Source: an uncultured Acidimicrobiaceae bacterium (lineage in GTDB: Bacteria > Actinomycetota > Acidimicrobiia > Acidimicrobiales > SZUA-35). From it: a stretch of 64,000 nt of DNA. The number at the start of each line of letters is the position of its first letter. The first letter of the stretch is position 1. Made by a program: the position numbers and the translations under genes. Below are positions 1 through 9,672 of the stretch, piece by piece. The notes beneath the pieces are model-generated. The model was not told where the DNA came from. It made no database searches and saw nothing but the letters and a program-made list of their open reading frames with translations. Location: assembly GCA_947259095.1 (NCBI GenBank), contig CAMYLA010000017.1, positions 31,067-95,066 of the forward strand, in the 5' to 3' direction.

Positions 1-260
1 GTCGTCGAGGTCGATGTCGTCAACGACGCGCTCGAAGACGCACTCGAAGACGCACTCGAAGACGTGGTAGCCGCCGAGGTTGCGGTTGTCGTCGAGTCCG
101 ACTCCGACTCCGACGTCGCCGTTGAAGCCGACGCCGTGGGTGCGGTGGTCGAGGCCGAGGTTGCGGTCGAGTCCTGATCGTCGTCACCGCAGGACGCGAC
201 CAGGAGAACGACCACGATCAGACCCGTGAGGAGGCGGAGCATGAGCGGCGTGAGTCTCAT
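1..260 (-). CDS. Secreted low-complexity lipoprotein, 3' end beyond the window
   Basis: Reading leftward from ATG at 260, the product has a basic N-terminus, a hydrophobic stretch (about residues 12-22) and a lipobox ending VASC, with the Cys near residue 24. This is a type II lipoprotein signal. The rest (residues about 25-86) is almost only Ser, Thr, Ala, Asp and Glu, including repeated SSA units from a 12-base tandem repeat near positions 30-75. No globular domain is visible, so it may be a cell-wall-spanning linker whose functional part lies off the window. A second ATG at 243 is possible but would shorten the signal peptide. Function is unknown. Confidence 0.7.
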   Translation of the reverse strand, partial: MRLTPLMLRLLTGLIVVVLLVASCGDDDQDSTATSASTTAPTASASTATSESESDSTTTATSAATTSSSASSSASSSASLTTSTST

Positions 261-628
261 GTCCGTACCTCAACACGCCGGACCGGGTCGAGGCAGGGGC
301 GAAGGTCATGAGCTGCCAGCGTCATAGCTCAGATGGGTCGGCCCCCCGCAGAGAACTGGGCGGTGGTGTCGTCGGTGGCGCCCCTGAAGCGGAGGGCAAC
401 CCCAGGTACGGAGCTCCGAATGGACCTTGGGCTCTGGGCGAATCCAACGCCGACGACCAGGATTTGTAGTGAAACCCAGGTTGTCTGGAGGCCCAAGCCG
501 GCGGCTCGGCCCGTTGGTCACCCCGCTCGCCCGCCGCCGTCCATCGATCGTCGCCAGACAGGCGATCGCGGTGGAACATCTCGCGGGGCCTGACGCCTGT
601 GAGGCAAATCACCAAGATGGGACCATCC
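261..628. other. Intergenic stretch without a supported gene
   Basis: This gap lies between two lipoprotein genes that are transcribed away from each other. Both strands have open frames, but their products are Pro/Arg/Gly-rich with no recognisable domain and no good ribosome-binding site. I see no tRNA, clear hairpin terminator or strong promoter. It presumably carries both promoters. Confidence 0.5.
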
Positions 629-1198
629 ATGAAATCGACAACCAGTCTCACGCAACCCACCCGCAGCCGGGCATGCCTGTTGGCACCGATGATCGCCTTG
701 GCCGTCCTGGGAGCCTGCTCGACCAGGTCGTCCACTGCCGGCTCGACAACCGCCGAAGTGGACGGGACGCCGGTGTCGGTGACCAATGACCAGACGGCGG
801 CGCCGGTCCCTGACGGTTCCGGCTGCACACCCGGGCCCGGTCAGCTGCCCGACGGGCGATGGTACGGACATGCGGTTGCAGTGGCGCCGGGCGAACTCCA
901 GTTCGATCTCGCCTGCTGGTTCACCGGAGATGCTGCCACCGCTGCCGCAACCGAAGACGGTAGCGAATCCCCACCTCCGAACGGTTACCACGTTCGCAAC
1001 GACAATCCCTCGCTCCGGGTGTTGCGTCCAGCCGACGCCACCCCGGTCACCTGGTACCCATCACCTGGCGATCCGGCCTCTGAGACCGACACCGACTACG
1101 CCAACTGGCGCACCGAAAACACCGGAACCGACCTCGGTGTCTGGATCACCATCGAAGGCGGTCAGGTCACGTTCATCAAGGAGCAATGGACGCCATAG
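629..1198 (+). CDS. Putative secreted lipoprotein of unknown function
   Basis: A 189-residue product with a lipoprotein signal: positively charged start, hydrophobic core and lipobox LGAC with the Cys near residue 30, followed by a Ser/Thr-rich linker. The mature part has paired Cys residues (one in a GSGC segment, one in an LACW segment) and many Trp/Tyr/Asp residues, suggesting a small beta-rich exported domain. I chose ATG at 629 because it gives a normal signal length. GTG at 599 and ATG at 617 are in frame upstream. I do not recognise the family. It should be anchored outside the membrane, and the window also carries an Lnt homologue. Confidence 0.6.
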   Translation: MKSTTSLTQPTRSRACLLAPMIALAVLGACSTRSSTAGSTTAEVDGTPVSVTNDQTAAPVPDGSGCTPGPGQLPDGRWYGHAVAVAPGELQFDLACWFTGDAATAAATEDGSESPPPNGYHVRNDNPSLRVLRPADATPVTWYPSPGDPASETDTDYANWRTENTGTDLGVWITIEGGQVTFIKEQWTP

Positions 1199-1371
1199 AA
1201 CTTTGGCTCAGCGACGGCGGCCGACAACTCCTCGGTCGCGGTCAAACCGTCCACACGCAGCACCTGTTCCGCCAAAGTGCAGCGTTCCACCCTCCCTCAC
1301 CTTGGCAAGGACATCCCGACCATCACCAGCGGCTAGGGGCGGCGACGTGTGGCGCTTCCCGAGCGGGCCCG

Positions 1372-2142
1372 CTACGGATTGGCCGTTCCGTTCGGATCGG
1401 GGTCGTAGTGATCGCAGTGGGCGAAGAAGACCCTGCTTGGTTCCAGAGCTTTCAGGCGCCGCATCGTGTCCACGGCGATCGGTCGTAGCTCGTCGTCGGC
1501 CACGTTCGATGGTGTCGCAACCTCGTCAACGAACTCAGCCAGATTCCACACCGCTTGGCCCGCGAGAACGACACGTTCGGTGTCAGCCTCCACGAGCAGG
1601 GCCAGATGACCGGCCGTGTGTCCAGGGGCCGCCAGCACGGTGACCCCATCGGCGATGGCAACGTCATCATCGACCAAACAACGCTGACTCTCGGGAGGCA
1701 GCGCCCATTCGGCAATTGTGTAGGCGGGCTCGTTCTGCACGGCGTCGATTTCGCTTCGACCGATGAAGAAGGGAACCTCGGACCCGTAGAGCAGGGGATT
1801 CTGCCCGCAGTGGTCGAAGTGGAGATGGCTGTTGACCACGGCGGTCACCGCGGCCAGCTGCATACCACTGTGGGTCAGCGCCTGATCGAGCATTCGGAGA
1901 TCGGGTTCGTAGAGCTCGTCGATCAGGGCGCTGTCGGCGCCGACGCCGGTGTCGAAGATGATCACTCCGTCTGGATGATCGATGGCATAGCCGTTGACCA
2001 CACATGTCGGAGTGCGGTGTGCCTCGGGATGCCAGTCCGGCAAGGCGAGCGTGGCCAGCTGAAGCTGAGCAATCTCGGGTAGGTCGCGCAGTGCCACCCC
2101 CTCACTATTGCACGGCGCGATCGAGCCGCCCAGCACCGCCAA
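1372..2142 (-). CDS. Metallo-beta-lactamase-fold hydrolase, AHL-lactonase-like
   Basis: A 256-residue MBL-fold protein. The metal motif HLHFDH is at residues 106-111 and a second conserved block, PGHTAGH, at 173-179. A late FFAHCDH segment (about 239-245) supplies the last His. Length and motif spacing match the N-acyl homoserine lactonase/quorum-quenching subgroup, but the family also includes other lactonases and esterases, so the substrate is unknown. One oddity: where these enzymes usually have a bridging Asp (GD), this protein has Gln (AGQAVW, Q196), so the two-metal centre may be altered. No signal peptide is evident. It is a single gene, convergent with its left neighbour. Confidence 0.8.
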   Translation of the reverse strand: MAVLGGSIAPCNSEGVALRDLPEIAQLQLATLALPDWHPEAHRTPTCVVNGYAIDHPDGVIIFDTGVGADSALIDELYEPDLRMLDQALTHSGMQLAAVTAVVNSHLHFDHCGQNPLLYGSEVPFFIGRSEIDAVQNEPAYTIAEWALPPESQRCLVDDDVAIADGVTVLAAPGHTAGHLALLVEADTERVVLAGQAVWNLAEFVDEVATPSNVADDELRPIAVDTMRRLKALEPSRVFFAHCDHYDPDPNGTANP

Positions 2143-2264
2143 ACGCGATCGGGCCGAGCGGAGGTCGAGGGTCGGTCAGGTCGCTCGTATTGTGTCTGCG
2201 GATCACAGCCAGCTCGGTCTGAATTGGTCGCGGCTGGTCAGCGGGTTCGCCTACGGTTGTTTGC

Positions 2265-3332
2265 GTGGCTGACACCGACGGATTTGCGACCGCAATCTTG
2301 GCGGCACCAGTCGGCGTCGCAATGCTGGCCAGACTCGAAGCCCGGGCCTCGAACTCGGAGACCTATGCGCCGCTTGGCGAGAGTTTCGCTGCCGGGGTCG
2401 AGGCCGCGATCGCTCTCGTCGACAAGCTGACGCTCGGCGAGTTGATCGAGACGGCGGTCTACACCGCCGAGATCGATATCGGTCCCTGGATCTCTGACGC
2501 TCCGGCGAACGCAGCACAGGCATACAGAAACGCACAACAGCGAGCCCCGATCGCAATCGCAGTGGCCGAGAAGTTCGGCGAACCGCTCCACCGCCCACTC
2601 GTGGGGAACGAACAACAGTGGTGGACGACCAACGACGGGACCTGGCACACCAGGTTGTCCCCGCTCTTCCGCAACTTCGAACGTGTCTACGACGCTGGCC
2701 AATTCACTTGGGCCGGACTGTGGACCGTCACCGACCCGCCCGACGTTGCCCACGCTCAGTTGATCGACGCGTGGGAGTTGTATCCCGGACCGATCACGCG
2801 ATGGCGACTGCCCGCACGGCCCGACGCCAGGGTGTTCGAGATCAATCGGCCACACGACTGGGCTCGCCTTGTCACTGAGCATCCTCGAAGAGCAGCGTGC
2901 AATCTGGAGCATTGGGAGCTTCCAAGCCCGAACCAGGACATACACAGCCTTGCCGGTCTTCTCGGTATACCAAGCCAGCGGGCGGCACGGGGCACGATAA
3001 GGACCCCGGTCCAACCTGACGAAACAACGACAGATCCGATGACCACGATCGACACCCGCAGAGGCCACAACGTTGTTGCGGGGAGTCACGATCGGTGCAC
3101 ATTCGGACCCTGTCTTTTTCGAAGAATCGCTGCCGATGATCAGCCGCTGATCTACGAGGCGGTCAGCGACGGTGGGGGTTGGCCCTCTTCAGGCAGAATC
3201 TCACGCATCAGGCCGGCCAGATCCCTTTCGTGGCGACTTGCCGGCCTTGGCGGAACCCGCCTGGGGATCCTGGCCAGGCTCACCCGAGCCGGATCGTTCG
3301 ACGTCGCCACCCTCGCAGGGAGGTCGACCTGA
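2265..3332 (+). CDS. Uncharacterised protein with a doubtful C-terminus
   Basis: GTG at 2265 opens a 355-codon frame. Residues 1 to about 245 look like a real soluble protein: helical start, then Trp-rich segments such as NEQQWW, TWHTRL, WAGLWTV and WELYPGP. I do not recognise a named family. From about residue 245 (near 3000) the composition changes to Arg/Ser/Gly/Pro-rich with no protein-like pattern, and the other two frames close quickly after 3000. The original C-terminus may have been lost by a rearrangement, or the true stop may be masked by a sequence error. The next 250 bases also hold a broken gene. Treat the N-terminal two thirds as supported and the tail as uncertain. Confidence 0.5.
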   Translation: MADTDGFATAILAAPVGVAMLARLEARASNSETYAPLGESFAAGVEAAIALVDKLTLGELIETAVYTAEIDIGPWISDAPANAAQAYRNAQQRAPIAIAVAEKFGEPLHRPLVGNEQQWWTTNDGTWHTRLSPLFRNFERVYDAGQFTWAGLWTVTDPPDVAHAQLIDAWELYPGPITRWRLPARPDARVFEINRPHDWARLVTEHPRRAACNLEHWELPSPNQDIHSLAGLLGIPSQRAARGTIRTPVQPDETTTDPMTTIDTRRGHNVVAGSHDRCTFGPCLFRRIAADDQPLIYEAVSDGGGWPSSGRISRIRPARSLSWRLAGLGGTRLGILARLTRAGSFDVATLAGRST

Positions 3333-3597
3333 GGCGGAAGACGAGCCAGACCCAGGCGAACCCGACCCCTCGCTCGAATCTCCCGTGCCTTGATCCTTGC
3401 CATCATCGTCATCGTCGCCATGGGAGCCATCATCGGGGTCTTTTGGCTCAGCGTCGTGACCAGTTTTGGTGAAATTCTCGGAGTAGCACCCGGGTCGAAC
3501 CGCAGATCACCCACGAGGCGACACCGGCCGGGTGGATGAGACCGATCATGCCCTGGTGGCGGCCATCGAGACCCTGCTGGCCAACCCGGATCGATGA
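3172..3597 (+). pseudogene. Probable small membrane protein gene broken by two frame changes
   Basis: Three pieces of plausible protein follow each other in two frames. From GTG 3172 to 3393 an acidic, Pro-rich segment ends in SLESPVP. From about 3390, one frame back, comes a clear transmembrane segment (LILAIIVIVAMGAIIGVFW) overlapping the first stop as TTGA. From about 3495, back in the first frame, a charged tail reads DETDHALVAAIETLLANPDR and stops at 3597. A one-base loss near 3385-3390 and a one-base gain near 3480-3495 would join them into one single-pass protein. Alternatives are two short coupled genes or sequencing errors. The start overlaps the doubtful tail of the preceding ORF. 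Confidence 0.4.
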
Positions 3598-3667
3598 CTT
3601 GCGGGAGCCGATGGGCAGGTTTCGAGGCCCAGGGGAGCGGGGCTGGGGGCCAAACCCGCTTGATCAG

Positions 3668-3743
3668 TGGAGCCCGGGACCGGGATCGAACCGGTGACCT
3701 TCGCTTTACAAGAGCGGTGCTCTACCAGCTGAGCTACCCGGGC
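3668..3743 (-). tRNA. tRNA-Thr (anticodon TGT)
   Basis: The reverse strand folds as a complete cloverleaf. The acceptor arm GCCCGGG pairs with CCCGGGC, followed by discriminator T and an encoded CCA. The D-arm is GCTC/GAGC, the seven-base anticodon loop is CTTGTAA, giving anticodon TGT (threonine, ACA codons), and the T-arm is ACCGG-TTCGATC-CCGGT. The anticodon stem has one C-A mismatch at its outer pair. No intron. Confidence 0.95.
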
Positions 3744-3944
3744 CTGGTCCGTCGAGTCTACGCCGTGCGGTCGTCGTCTCGAACGAAAACGGCGCCCAAC
3801 CGGCCCCGACCTGCGAGCCGATCCCGGGCCTCGTCGCCCAACCGGGTGGGCGGGGTCGAGATGTCGGGCCGAGTTTGGTCCATTGACCGCTCCGGCGCCA
3901 CTTCGGGCGCTAGCTTTGGGGGCTGACATCAGACGCTCACGTCG

Positions 3945-4694
3945 ATGGCCGCCACCACGACGCCCATCTCGACGGCCGGTGCGTCGCAGCCAGGAGCTTG
4001 GACCGTTGCCATGAGACTTGCAACAGAGGAAAGAACCGAACGGGAAGCGGCTCATCCCGACACCCGCAACGCCCGATTGGGCGGCACCGACATCTTTCGT
4101 GGGGCGCTGGTCATCGTCACCGCCGTCGTCATCGGAGCCTTCGTCATCAGTCGGGGCCTCGACGGCGACGGCTCGCAGGAGGTCACGTCGCCGAGCACCA
4201 CCGCCGCCGAAGACCAGGACAGCGCGGCCCAACCCGACGACACCTCGACCGGAACGACGCTGGTCGATGATCAATCGGTGACCACCCCGTCGGCCCCCGC
4301 CGTATCCCAGCCCGCGTCGGCCGACCAGTCCGCCGGTGAGGTCGTGCCGAGCGAGACCACGCCGGAGGCGCCGACGCTTCGACCGCCGGCCGAGGTCCGG
4401 GTGCTGGTGCTCAACGGCGCCAAGACCCAGGGCATCGCCGCACGAGGCACCGAAGCACTGCTGGCCGGGGGCTATCAGACCGCAGCACCGAAGAATGCAG
4501 CGACGCAGCGACCTTCGGCGGTGCTGTTCGTCGAGGGCTACCAGGCGGAGGCCACCGAGGTCGCAGCGGTGTTCGGCCCCGGTCTCGAAACGCTGGTTCA
4601 GCCGCTCGATCCGGCCGATCCCCCGATCGACGACACCCAGGACGCCGGGGTGATCGTGGTCATCGGGTCCGACGGCCTGATTCCGATCCAGTAG
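3945..4694 (+). CDS. Membrane-anchored LytR_C domain protein
   Basis: A 249-residue protein. A cytoplasmic N-terminus of about 50 residues precedes one transmembrane helix (IFRGALVIVTAVVIGAFVI, about 50-68), a long Thr/Ser/Pro/Asp-rich linker (about 70-148), and a C-terminal domain of about 95 residues starting VRVLVLNGAKTQGIAARG. That last block is typical of the LytR C-terminal domain (LytR_C), found in actinobacteria in LytR-CpsA-Psr proteins and in stand-alone anchored proteins. The catalytic LCP domain is absent, so a role in the cell envelope, possibly with LCP ligases, is inferred. ATG 4011 is a possible alternative start. The gene lies divergent from tRNA-Thr. Confidence 0.8.
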   Translation: MAATTTPISTAGASQPGAWTVAMRLATEERTEREAAHPDTRNARLGGTDIFRGALVIVTAVVIGAFVISRGLDGDGSQEVTSPSTTAAEDQDSAAQPDDTSTGTTLVDDQSVTTPSAPAVSQPASADQSAGEVVPSETTPEAPTLRPPAEVRVLVLNGAKTQGIAARGTEALLAGGYQTAAPKNAATQRPSAVLFVEGYQAEATEVAAVFGPGLETLVQPLDPADPPIDDTQDAGVIVVIGSDGLIPIQ

Positions 4695-4752
4695 CCGGCG
4701 GCCCGGATCGGCCCACCTTTTGGTGGCGGCCGGTTCGTGCTAGCCATGGCAC

Positions 4753-5775
4753 ATGCCCGGCACGGTCGTCCTCGCCTTCGACAAGTTCCGCGGCTCGGCG
4801 TCGAATGCCGATCTGGCGGCCGCTGCGAGTACGGCCGCCGGAGACGCCGGCTGGCGGGCGGTGACGGTCCCACTGGCCGATGGGGGCGAAGGCTCGCTCG
4901 ACGTGATGGGCGGAGCCAACAAGGTCACGACGGTTCCCGGGCCGCTCGGTCGACCGGTCGAGGCCGGTTGGCGGCTGGAAGGACGGGACGCGTTCATCGA
5001 GATGGCGGCCGCCTCGGGCCTGCTGGTGGTTGGCGGTCCCGATCTGAACGATCCGATGCTGGCCGACACCACCGGCACCGGCCGGTTGATCGCCACCGCC
5101 GTCGAGCTCGGTGCCCGCACGATCTATGTGATGCTCGGAGGCTCGGCAACCACCGACGGGGGACTGGGGGCGATCAACGCCATGCCGACTGCGGCCAGGA
5201 TGAAGGAGATCGACCTGGTCGTCGGCTGCGACGTCGAGACCGGCTTCGCCGATGCGGCCCGGGTGTTCGGGCCCCAGAAGGGGGCGTCGCCGGCCCAGGT
5301 CGAGTTGCTGACGAGGCGGTTGGAGCGATTGCAGCAGCAGTACCTCGACCGGTATGGGGTCGACGTTTCCGAGTTGCCGGGAGCCGGTGCGGCCGGCGGC
5401 CTGGCCGGCGGTCTGGTGGCGGTTGGGGGACGACTGGAATCGGGCTTCGAGATGCTGGCCGAGCGGGCCAGGCTCGACGAGGTGCTCGACGGGGCCGACC
5501 TGGTGATTACCGGGGAGGGACTTCTCGACGCAGGGTCGTTCCGGGGCAAGGTGGTGGGGGGTGTGCACCGGTGGGCCACCGAGGTCGGGGTGCCGGCAGC
5601 GGCTGTTGTCGGTGACGTCGACGACGGTGCGGCGGTGCCGGCGTCGCTGGTGGTTCGGTCGCTGGTCGACCGGTACGGGTTGGAGGCGTCGATGGCCTCG
5701 ACCGCGGCATTGGTGGCCGAGCAGGTCGGCGAGCTTCTGGTGGAACAGGAGCTGCTGCTCGGTGGCCGAACCTAG
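4753..5775 (+). CDS. Glycerate kinase (type 2 family)
   Basis: A 340-residue enzyme of the glycerate kinase family that phosphorylates D-glycerate with ATP, in this family usually giving 2-phosphoglycerate. The family pattern is clear: AFDKFRGS (residues 8-15), PLADGGEGSLD (about 37-47), a GGSATTDGGLGAI loop (about 131-143), GAGAAGGLAGG (about 211-221) and DLVITGEGLLDAGSF near 248-262. It is somewhat shorter than the usual 370-390 residues. It starts 59 bases after the LytR_C gene on the same strand. A glycerate-consuming enzyme close to gpgS, which uses 3-phosphoglycerate, suggests linked glycerate metabolism, but this is inference. Confidence 0.9.
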   Translation: MPGTVVLAFDKFRGSASNADLAAAASTAAGDAGWRAVTVPLADGGEGSLDVMGGANKVTTVPGPLGRPVEAGWRLEGRDAFIEMAAASGLLVVGGPDLNDPMLADTTGTGRLIATAVELGARTIYVMLGGSATTDGGLGAINAMPTAARMKEIDLVVGCDVETGFADAARVFGPQKGASPAQVELLTRRLERLQQQYLDRYGVDVSELPGAGAAGGLAGGLVAVGGRLESGFEMLAERARLDEVLDGADLVITGEGLLDAGSFRGKVVGGVHRWATEVGVPAAAVVGDVDDGAAVPASLVVRSLVDRYGLEASMASTAALVAEQVGELLVEQELLLGGRT

Positions 5776-5817
5776 CCCGGTCTCAAAACGGTCGAGACTC
5801 TTTGCCGGACGGTTCGG

Positions 5818-6015
5818 TCAGCGGCCCTGGCGCAACAGGTACATCCCGACCTTGGCCACGAGGTAGAAGCCGACCAGGATGATGGCCAGCCTGATCAGAC
5901 CCAGGACGAGGCCGACGACCCACTGGGTGGCCAGGAAACCGATGACCAGGACGGCGACCAGCAACAGAACGGTGAGCCCGATTGGGGGTCGTGGGGTTTC
6001 GGTCACGGAGGCCAT
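5818..6015 (-). CDS. Small two-helix membrane protein
   Basis: A 65-residue product with a short polar N-terminus, two hydrophobic helices (about residues 12-28 and 33-58) and a basic C-terminus (LLRQGR). Family unknown. It lies 33 bases downstream of gpgS on the same strand, so the two are probably co-transcribed. Its stop faces the glycerate kinase stop at 5775. Codon use resembles the neighbours, which supports it being a real gene. Confidence 0.6.
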   Translation of the reverse strand: MASVTETPRPPIGLTVLLLVAVLVIGFLATQWVVGLVLGLIRLAIILVGFYLVAKVGMYLLRQGR

Positions 6016-6048
6016 TGCTCCATTGTAGAGGTTTTGGGCCCGGGGGTT

Positions 6049-6987
6049 CTATCGGGCCGGTCGCCGTCGGCCCTCGCCGGCCAGGGAGGCCAACGGGGGG
6101 AGGTCACCGACGGTGATCGTTGCGTCGCCGAATTCGGGTCGCTTCATGGTCAACGTGGCCGCCCGCTGATCGAATCCGGCCCGCTGCAGGGCCATGGCGG
6201 TGATGGCTGCCGCCTGCGGCCCGAGCTGGCGGAGCGGACGATTCCTGTGGACCCGGGAGCCGAGGTCGACCTGGGCGATGATCTCGGGGCCGAACCGCTC
6301 GGAGAGATCGATCAACAGGGCCAGGTCGACGGCGTAACCTCGGCTGAACGGCACCTGCTCCAGGAGCTCCCTTCGGCCGCCGAATTCGCCGGACAGCGGT
6401 TGGATCATCTCGTCGAGCCGGGGAAAGAGGGTGGCGATCAGCGGCCTGGCCACCAGCTCGGTGACCCGACCCCCGCCTTCGCCGTCCTCATTGAGCGGCC
6501 TGCGATAGAAGCCCTTGATGAAGCCGATGTCGCGATGGAGGAGCAGTGGCCCGAGGCAGCCGAGGACGAATCGGGTGTCGAAGTTGCGGATATCGGCGTC
6601 GCACCAGATGATCACGTCACCCGAACTGGCATGGAGCGATTTCCAGAGGGCCTCGCCCTTCCCGCCGGCCCCGTGCCAGGGGAGGACGTCGGCGGTCGAG
6701 ATCACCTTTGCCCCTGCGTCGGCGGCCAGCGCTGCGGTGGCGTCGTTCGAGAGGTCGTCCATCACCAGCAGCTCGTCGATCAGCGGGACCCGGTCGACCA
6801 GCCGATCCCTGATGGCGGCCACGATCGGCCCCACCGTCGCCGCCTCGTCCTTGGCCGGGATGGCCACGGTGACCGAGGTCGATCCCTTGGCCGCCAGCAG
6901 CGTTTCGGGGTCGAACTCGAGGTGGTCGAAGACCCGCCCCCGTGGGCGGTGGTCAAACGTCGGACGCTGTGGCGAAGGAAAACTCAT
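6049..6987 (-). CDS. gpgS: Glucosyl-3-phosphoglycerate synthase
   Basis: A 312-residue GT81-type glycosyltransferase that transfers glucose from a nucleotide sugar to 3-phosphoglycerate, the first step to glucosylglycerate and, in mycobacteria, to methylglucose lipopolysaccharides. Visible signatures are VAIPAKDEAATVG (about residues 41-53), VMDDLSNDAT (about 75-84), a GGKGEALWKSL donor/acceptor loop (about 108-118) and the metal-binding WCDADIRN (about 128-135). The frame stays open 63 codons further upstream, but that part translates the hairpin-rich spacer and is unlike the family, so I start at ATG 6987 (MSFPSPQ). No phosphatase partner (GpgP) is adjacent. Confidence 0.9.
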   Translation of the reverse strand: MSFPSPQRPTFDHRPRGRVFDHLEFDPETLLAAKGSTSVTVAIPAKDEAATVGPIVAAIRDRLVDRVPLIDELLVMDDLSNDATAALAADAGAKVISTADVLPWHGAGGKGEALWKSLHASSGDVIIWCDADIRNFDTRFVLGCLGPLLLHRDIGFIKGFYRRPLNEDGEGGGRVTELVARPLIATLFPRLDEMIQPLSGEFGGRRELLEQVPFSRGYAVDLALLIDLSERFGPEIIAQVDLGSRVHRNRPLRQLGPQAAAITAMALQRAGFDQRAATLTMKRPEFGDATITVGDLPPLASLAGEGRRRPAR

Positions 6988-7060
6988 CAGGCAGAAGGGG
7001 TTGTCGAGCCGAGGGGGATTCAGGAGATCGGTGCGGCCCCCCGAAAATCTGTGCGGCCCC

Positions 7061-7123
7061 CGAGTTTCGCCCAGCGGGCGAAACTCGCAGGAACCCGAAG
7101 GGTTCAGGAACCCGACGGGTTCC
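7061..7123. repeat. Array of three perfect hairpins between gpgS and groEL
   Basis: Three consecutive palindromes. At 7061-7087 a 12-base-pair perfect stem (CGAGTTTCGCCC with its complement) closes a three-base loop. At about 7091-7105 GAACCC-GAA-GGGTTC and at about 7107-7123 GGAACCC-GAC-GGGTTCC are near copies of each other. Just upstream a direct repeat TGTGCGGCCCCC (ending near 7061) occurs twice, the first copy with G for its first T. A further imperfect palindrome lies around 7181-7212. No poly-T tract follows any of them. They may be a palindromic repeat family, protein-binding sites or structured RNA. Confidence 0.6.
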
Positions 7124-7315
7124 CCTGGACCATACGACCGATTCTGCCTGGCCTTCTGCCGGGCCGAAGGACCCAAAGCGGTAACGAATCGCCGCCCGGG
7201 GCCGAATCGTTAGGGGTCGGCGAGATCCGGTCGTGAGACACGGGCTCGCCGGCCGGTTCACAGCTCTGGTTGTTCGGCGGAAAGCTTCGGCTTCGACGAT
7301 CGGCGGGAACCGAAA

Positions 7316-7355
7316 GAACAGCCGGCGGCTTCGGTCGCCGGCTGTTCACCTTTTT
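7316..7355 (+). terminator. Rho-independent-type terminator with no gene in front of it
   Basis: A 12-base-pair perfect stem (GAACAGCCGGCG with its complement) and an eight-base loop are followed by ACC and TTTTT. The T tract is only on the plus-strand side, so the terminator acts rightward. It lies before the CIRCE site and groEL start, and no protein gene precedes it on the plus strand back to 5775. It may end a small RNA made from about 7000-7315, or block transcription entering groEL. Confidence 0.6.
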
Positions 7356-7385
7356 GGCGATGGTGACCGACGAATCGAGGTGGAT

Positions 7386-7412
7386 CTAGCACTCTCCTCG
7401 GTAGAGTGCTAA
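7386..7412. promoter_or_regulatory. CIRCE operator (HrcA-binding site) of groEL
   Basis: The inverted repeat CTAGCACTC, nine spacer bases, GAGTGCTAA matches the CIRCE consensus TTAGCACTC-N9-GAGTGCTAA with one change at the first base. It lies 51 bases before the groEL start codon, the usual place. By known biology it binds the HrcA repressor, giving heat induction. The hrcA gene is not in this window. Confidence 0.93.
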
Positions 7413-9059
<1,647 letters not shown>

Positions 9060-9068
9060 AGCCTGCTC

Positions 9069-9563
9069 GTGAGTGATCCCTCCGGTCCCCCGATCCACGA
9101 AGCCGTTGAACCGTTCCGGTTCCTGCTCGGCTCCTGGCGGGGGACCGGCCAGGGCTCCTACCCGACCATCGAGAGTTTCGGCTACCACGAAGAGGTGACG
9201 TTCGGTCACGTCGGCAAGCCGTTCCTGAGCTACACCCAGAAGACCCGCCACATCGACACCGGGTTGCCGCTCCATGCCGAGACGGGCTACTGGCGCCCGG
9301 TCGGCGGTGGCCGGTTCGAGGTGGTGCTGAGCCACCCCACCGGGATCCTCGAGTCGCTTGGCGGCCGGTTCAAGACCGAGCCGGGCGGCGGGCAGTTCCA
9401 GCTTCGCAGCGATGCGGTCACCCTCACCGCCACTGCGGTTGAGGTGACCGAGACCGAGCGACGCTTCGTCATCGACGGGGATTCGCTGACCTACGAGTTC
9501 GCCATGGCCGCGGTCGGCCTGGAGTTGCAGCACCATCTTGCCGCCACCCTGACCCGGGTCTGA
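9069..9563 (+). CDS. Nitrobindin-like haem-binding beta-barrel protein
   Basis: A 164-residue protein matching the bacterial nitrobindin family (FABP-like, formerly DUF1794). The GxWxGxG signature is GSWRGTGQG at residues 21-29, followed by FGYHEEVTFGHVGKPFLSY, TGLPLHAETGYWR and the closing HHLAATLTRV that in this family carries the proximal haem-ligating His. Nitrobindins hold a ferric haem in a ten-stranded barrel and react with NO or peroxynitrite; the physiological role here is not known. GTG 9069 follows the groEL stop by 9 bases, so the gene may share the groEL transcript. No signal peptide. Confidence 0.88.
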   Translation: MSDPSGPPIHEAVEPFRFLLGSWRGTGQGSYPTIESFGYHEEVTFGHVGKPFLSYTQKTRHIDTGLPLHAETGYWRPVGGGRFEVVLSHPTGILESLGGRFKTEPGGGQFQLRSDAVTLTATAVEVTETERRFVIDGDSLTYEFAMAAVGLELQHHLAATLTRV

Positions 9564-9672
9564 TAAAACCCGGCCGGCTGCTCGGTCCGATCCCGTTGCG
9601 GGTCGGCACCCGACGGGGCGGCGCCTTGGGCGACGGCGTCTTCGGCGTCGAGTGGCTCGGTAGCCTTGAACC

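Noticed and set aside
3152..3514. A 120-codon minus-strand frame (Met/Thr/Arg-rich) across the broken membrane gene
   Set aside because: Its composition is what the complement of a hydrophobic helix gives, and no ribosome-binding site precedes it.
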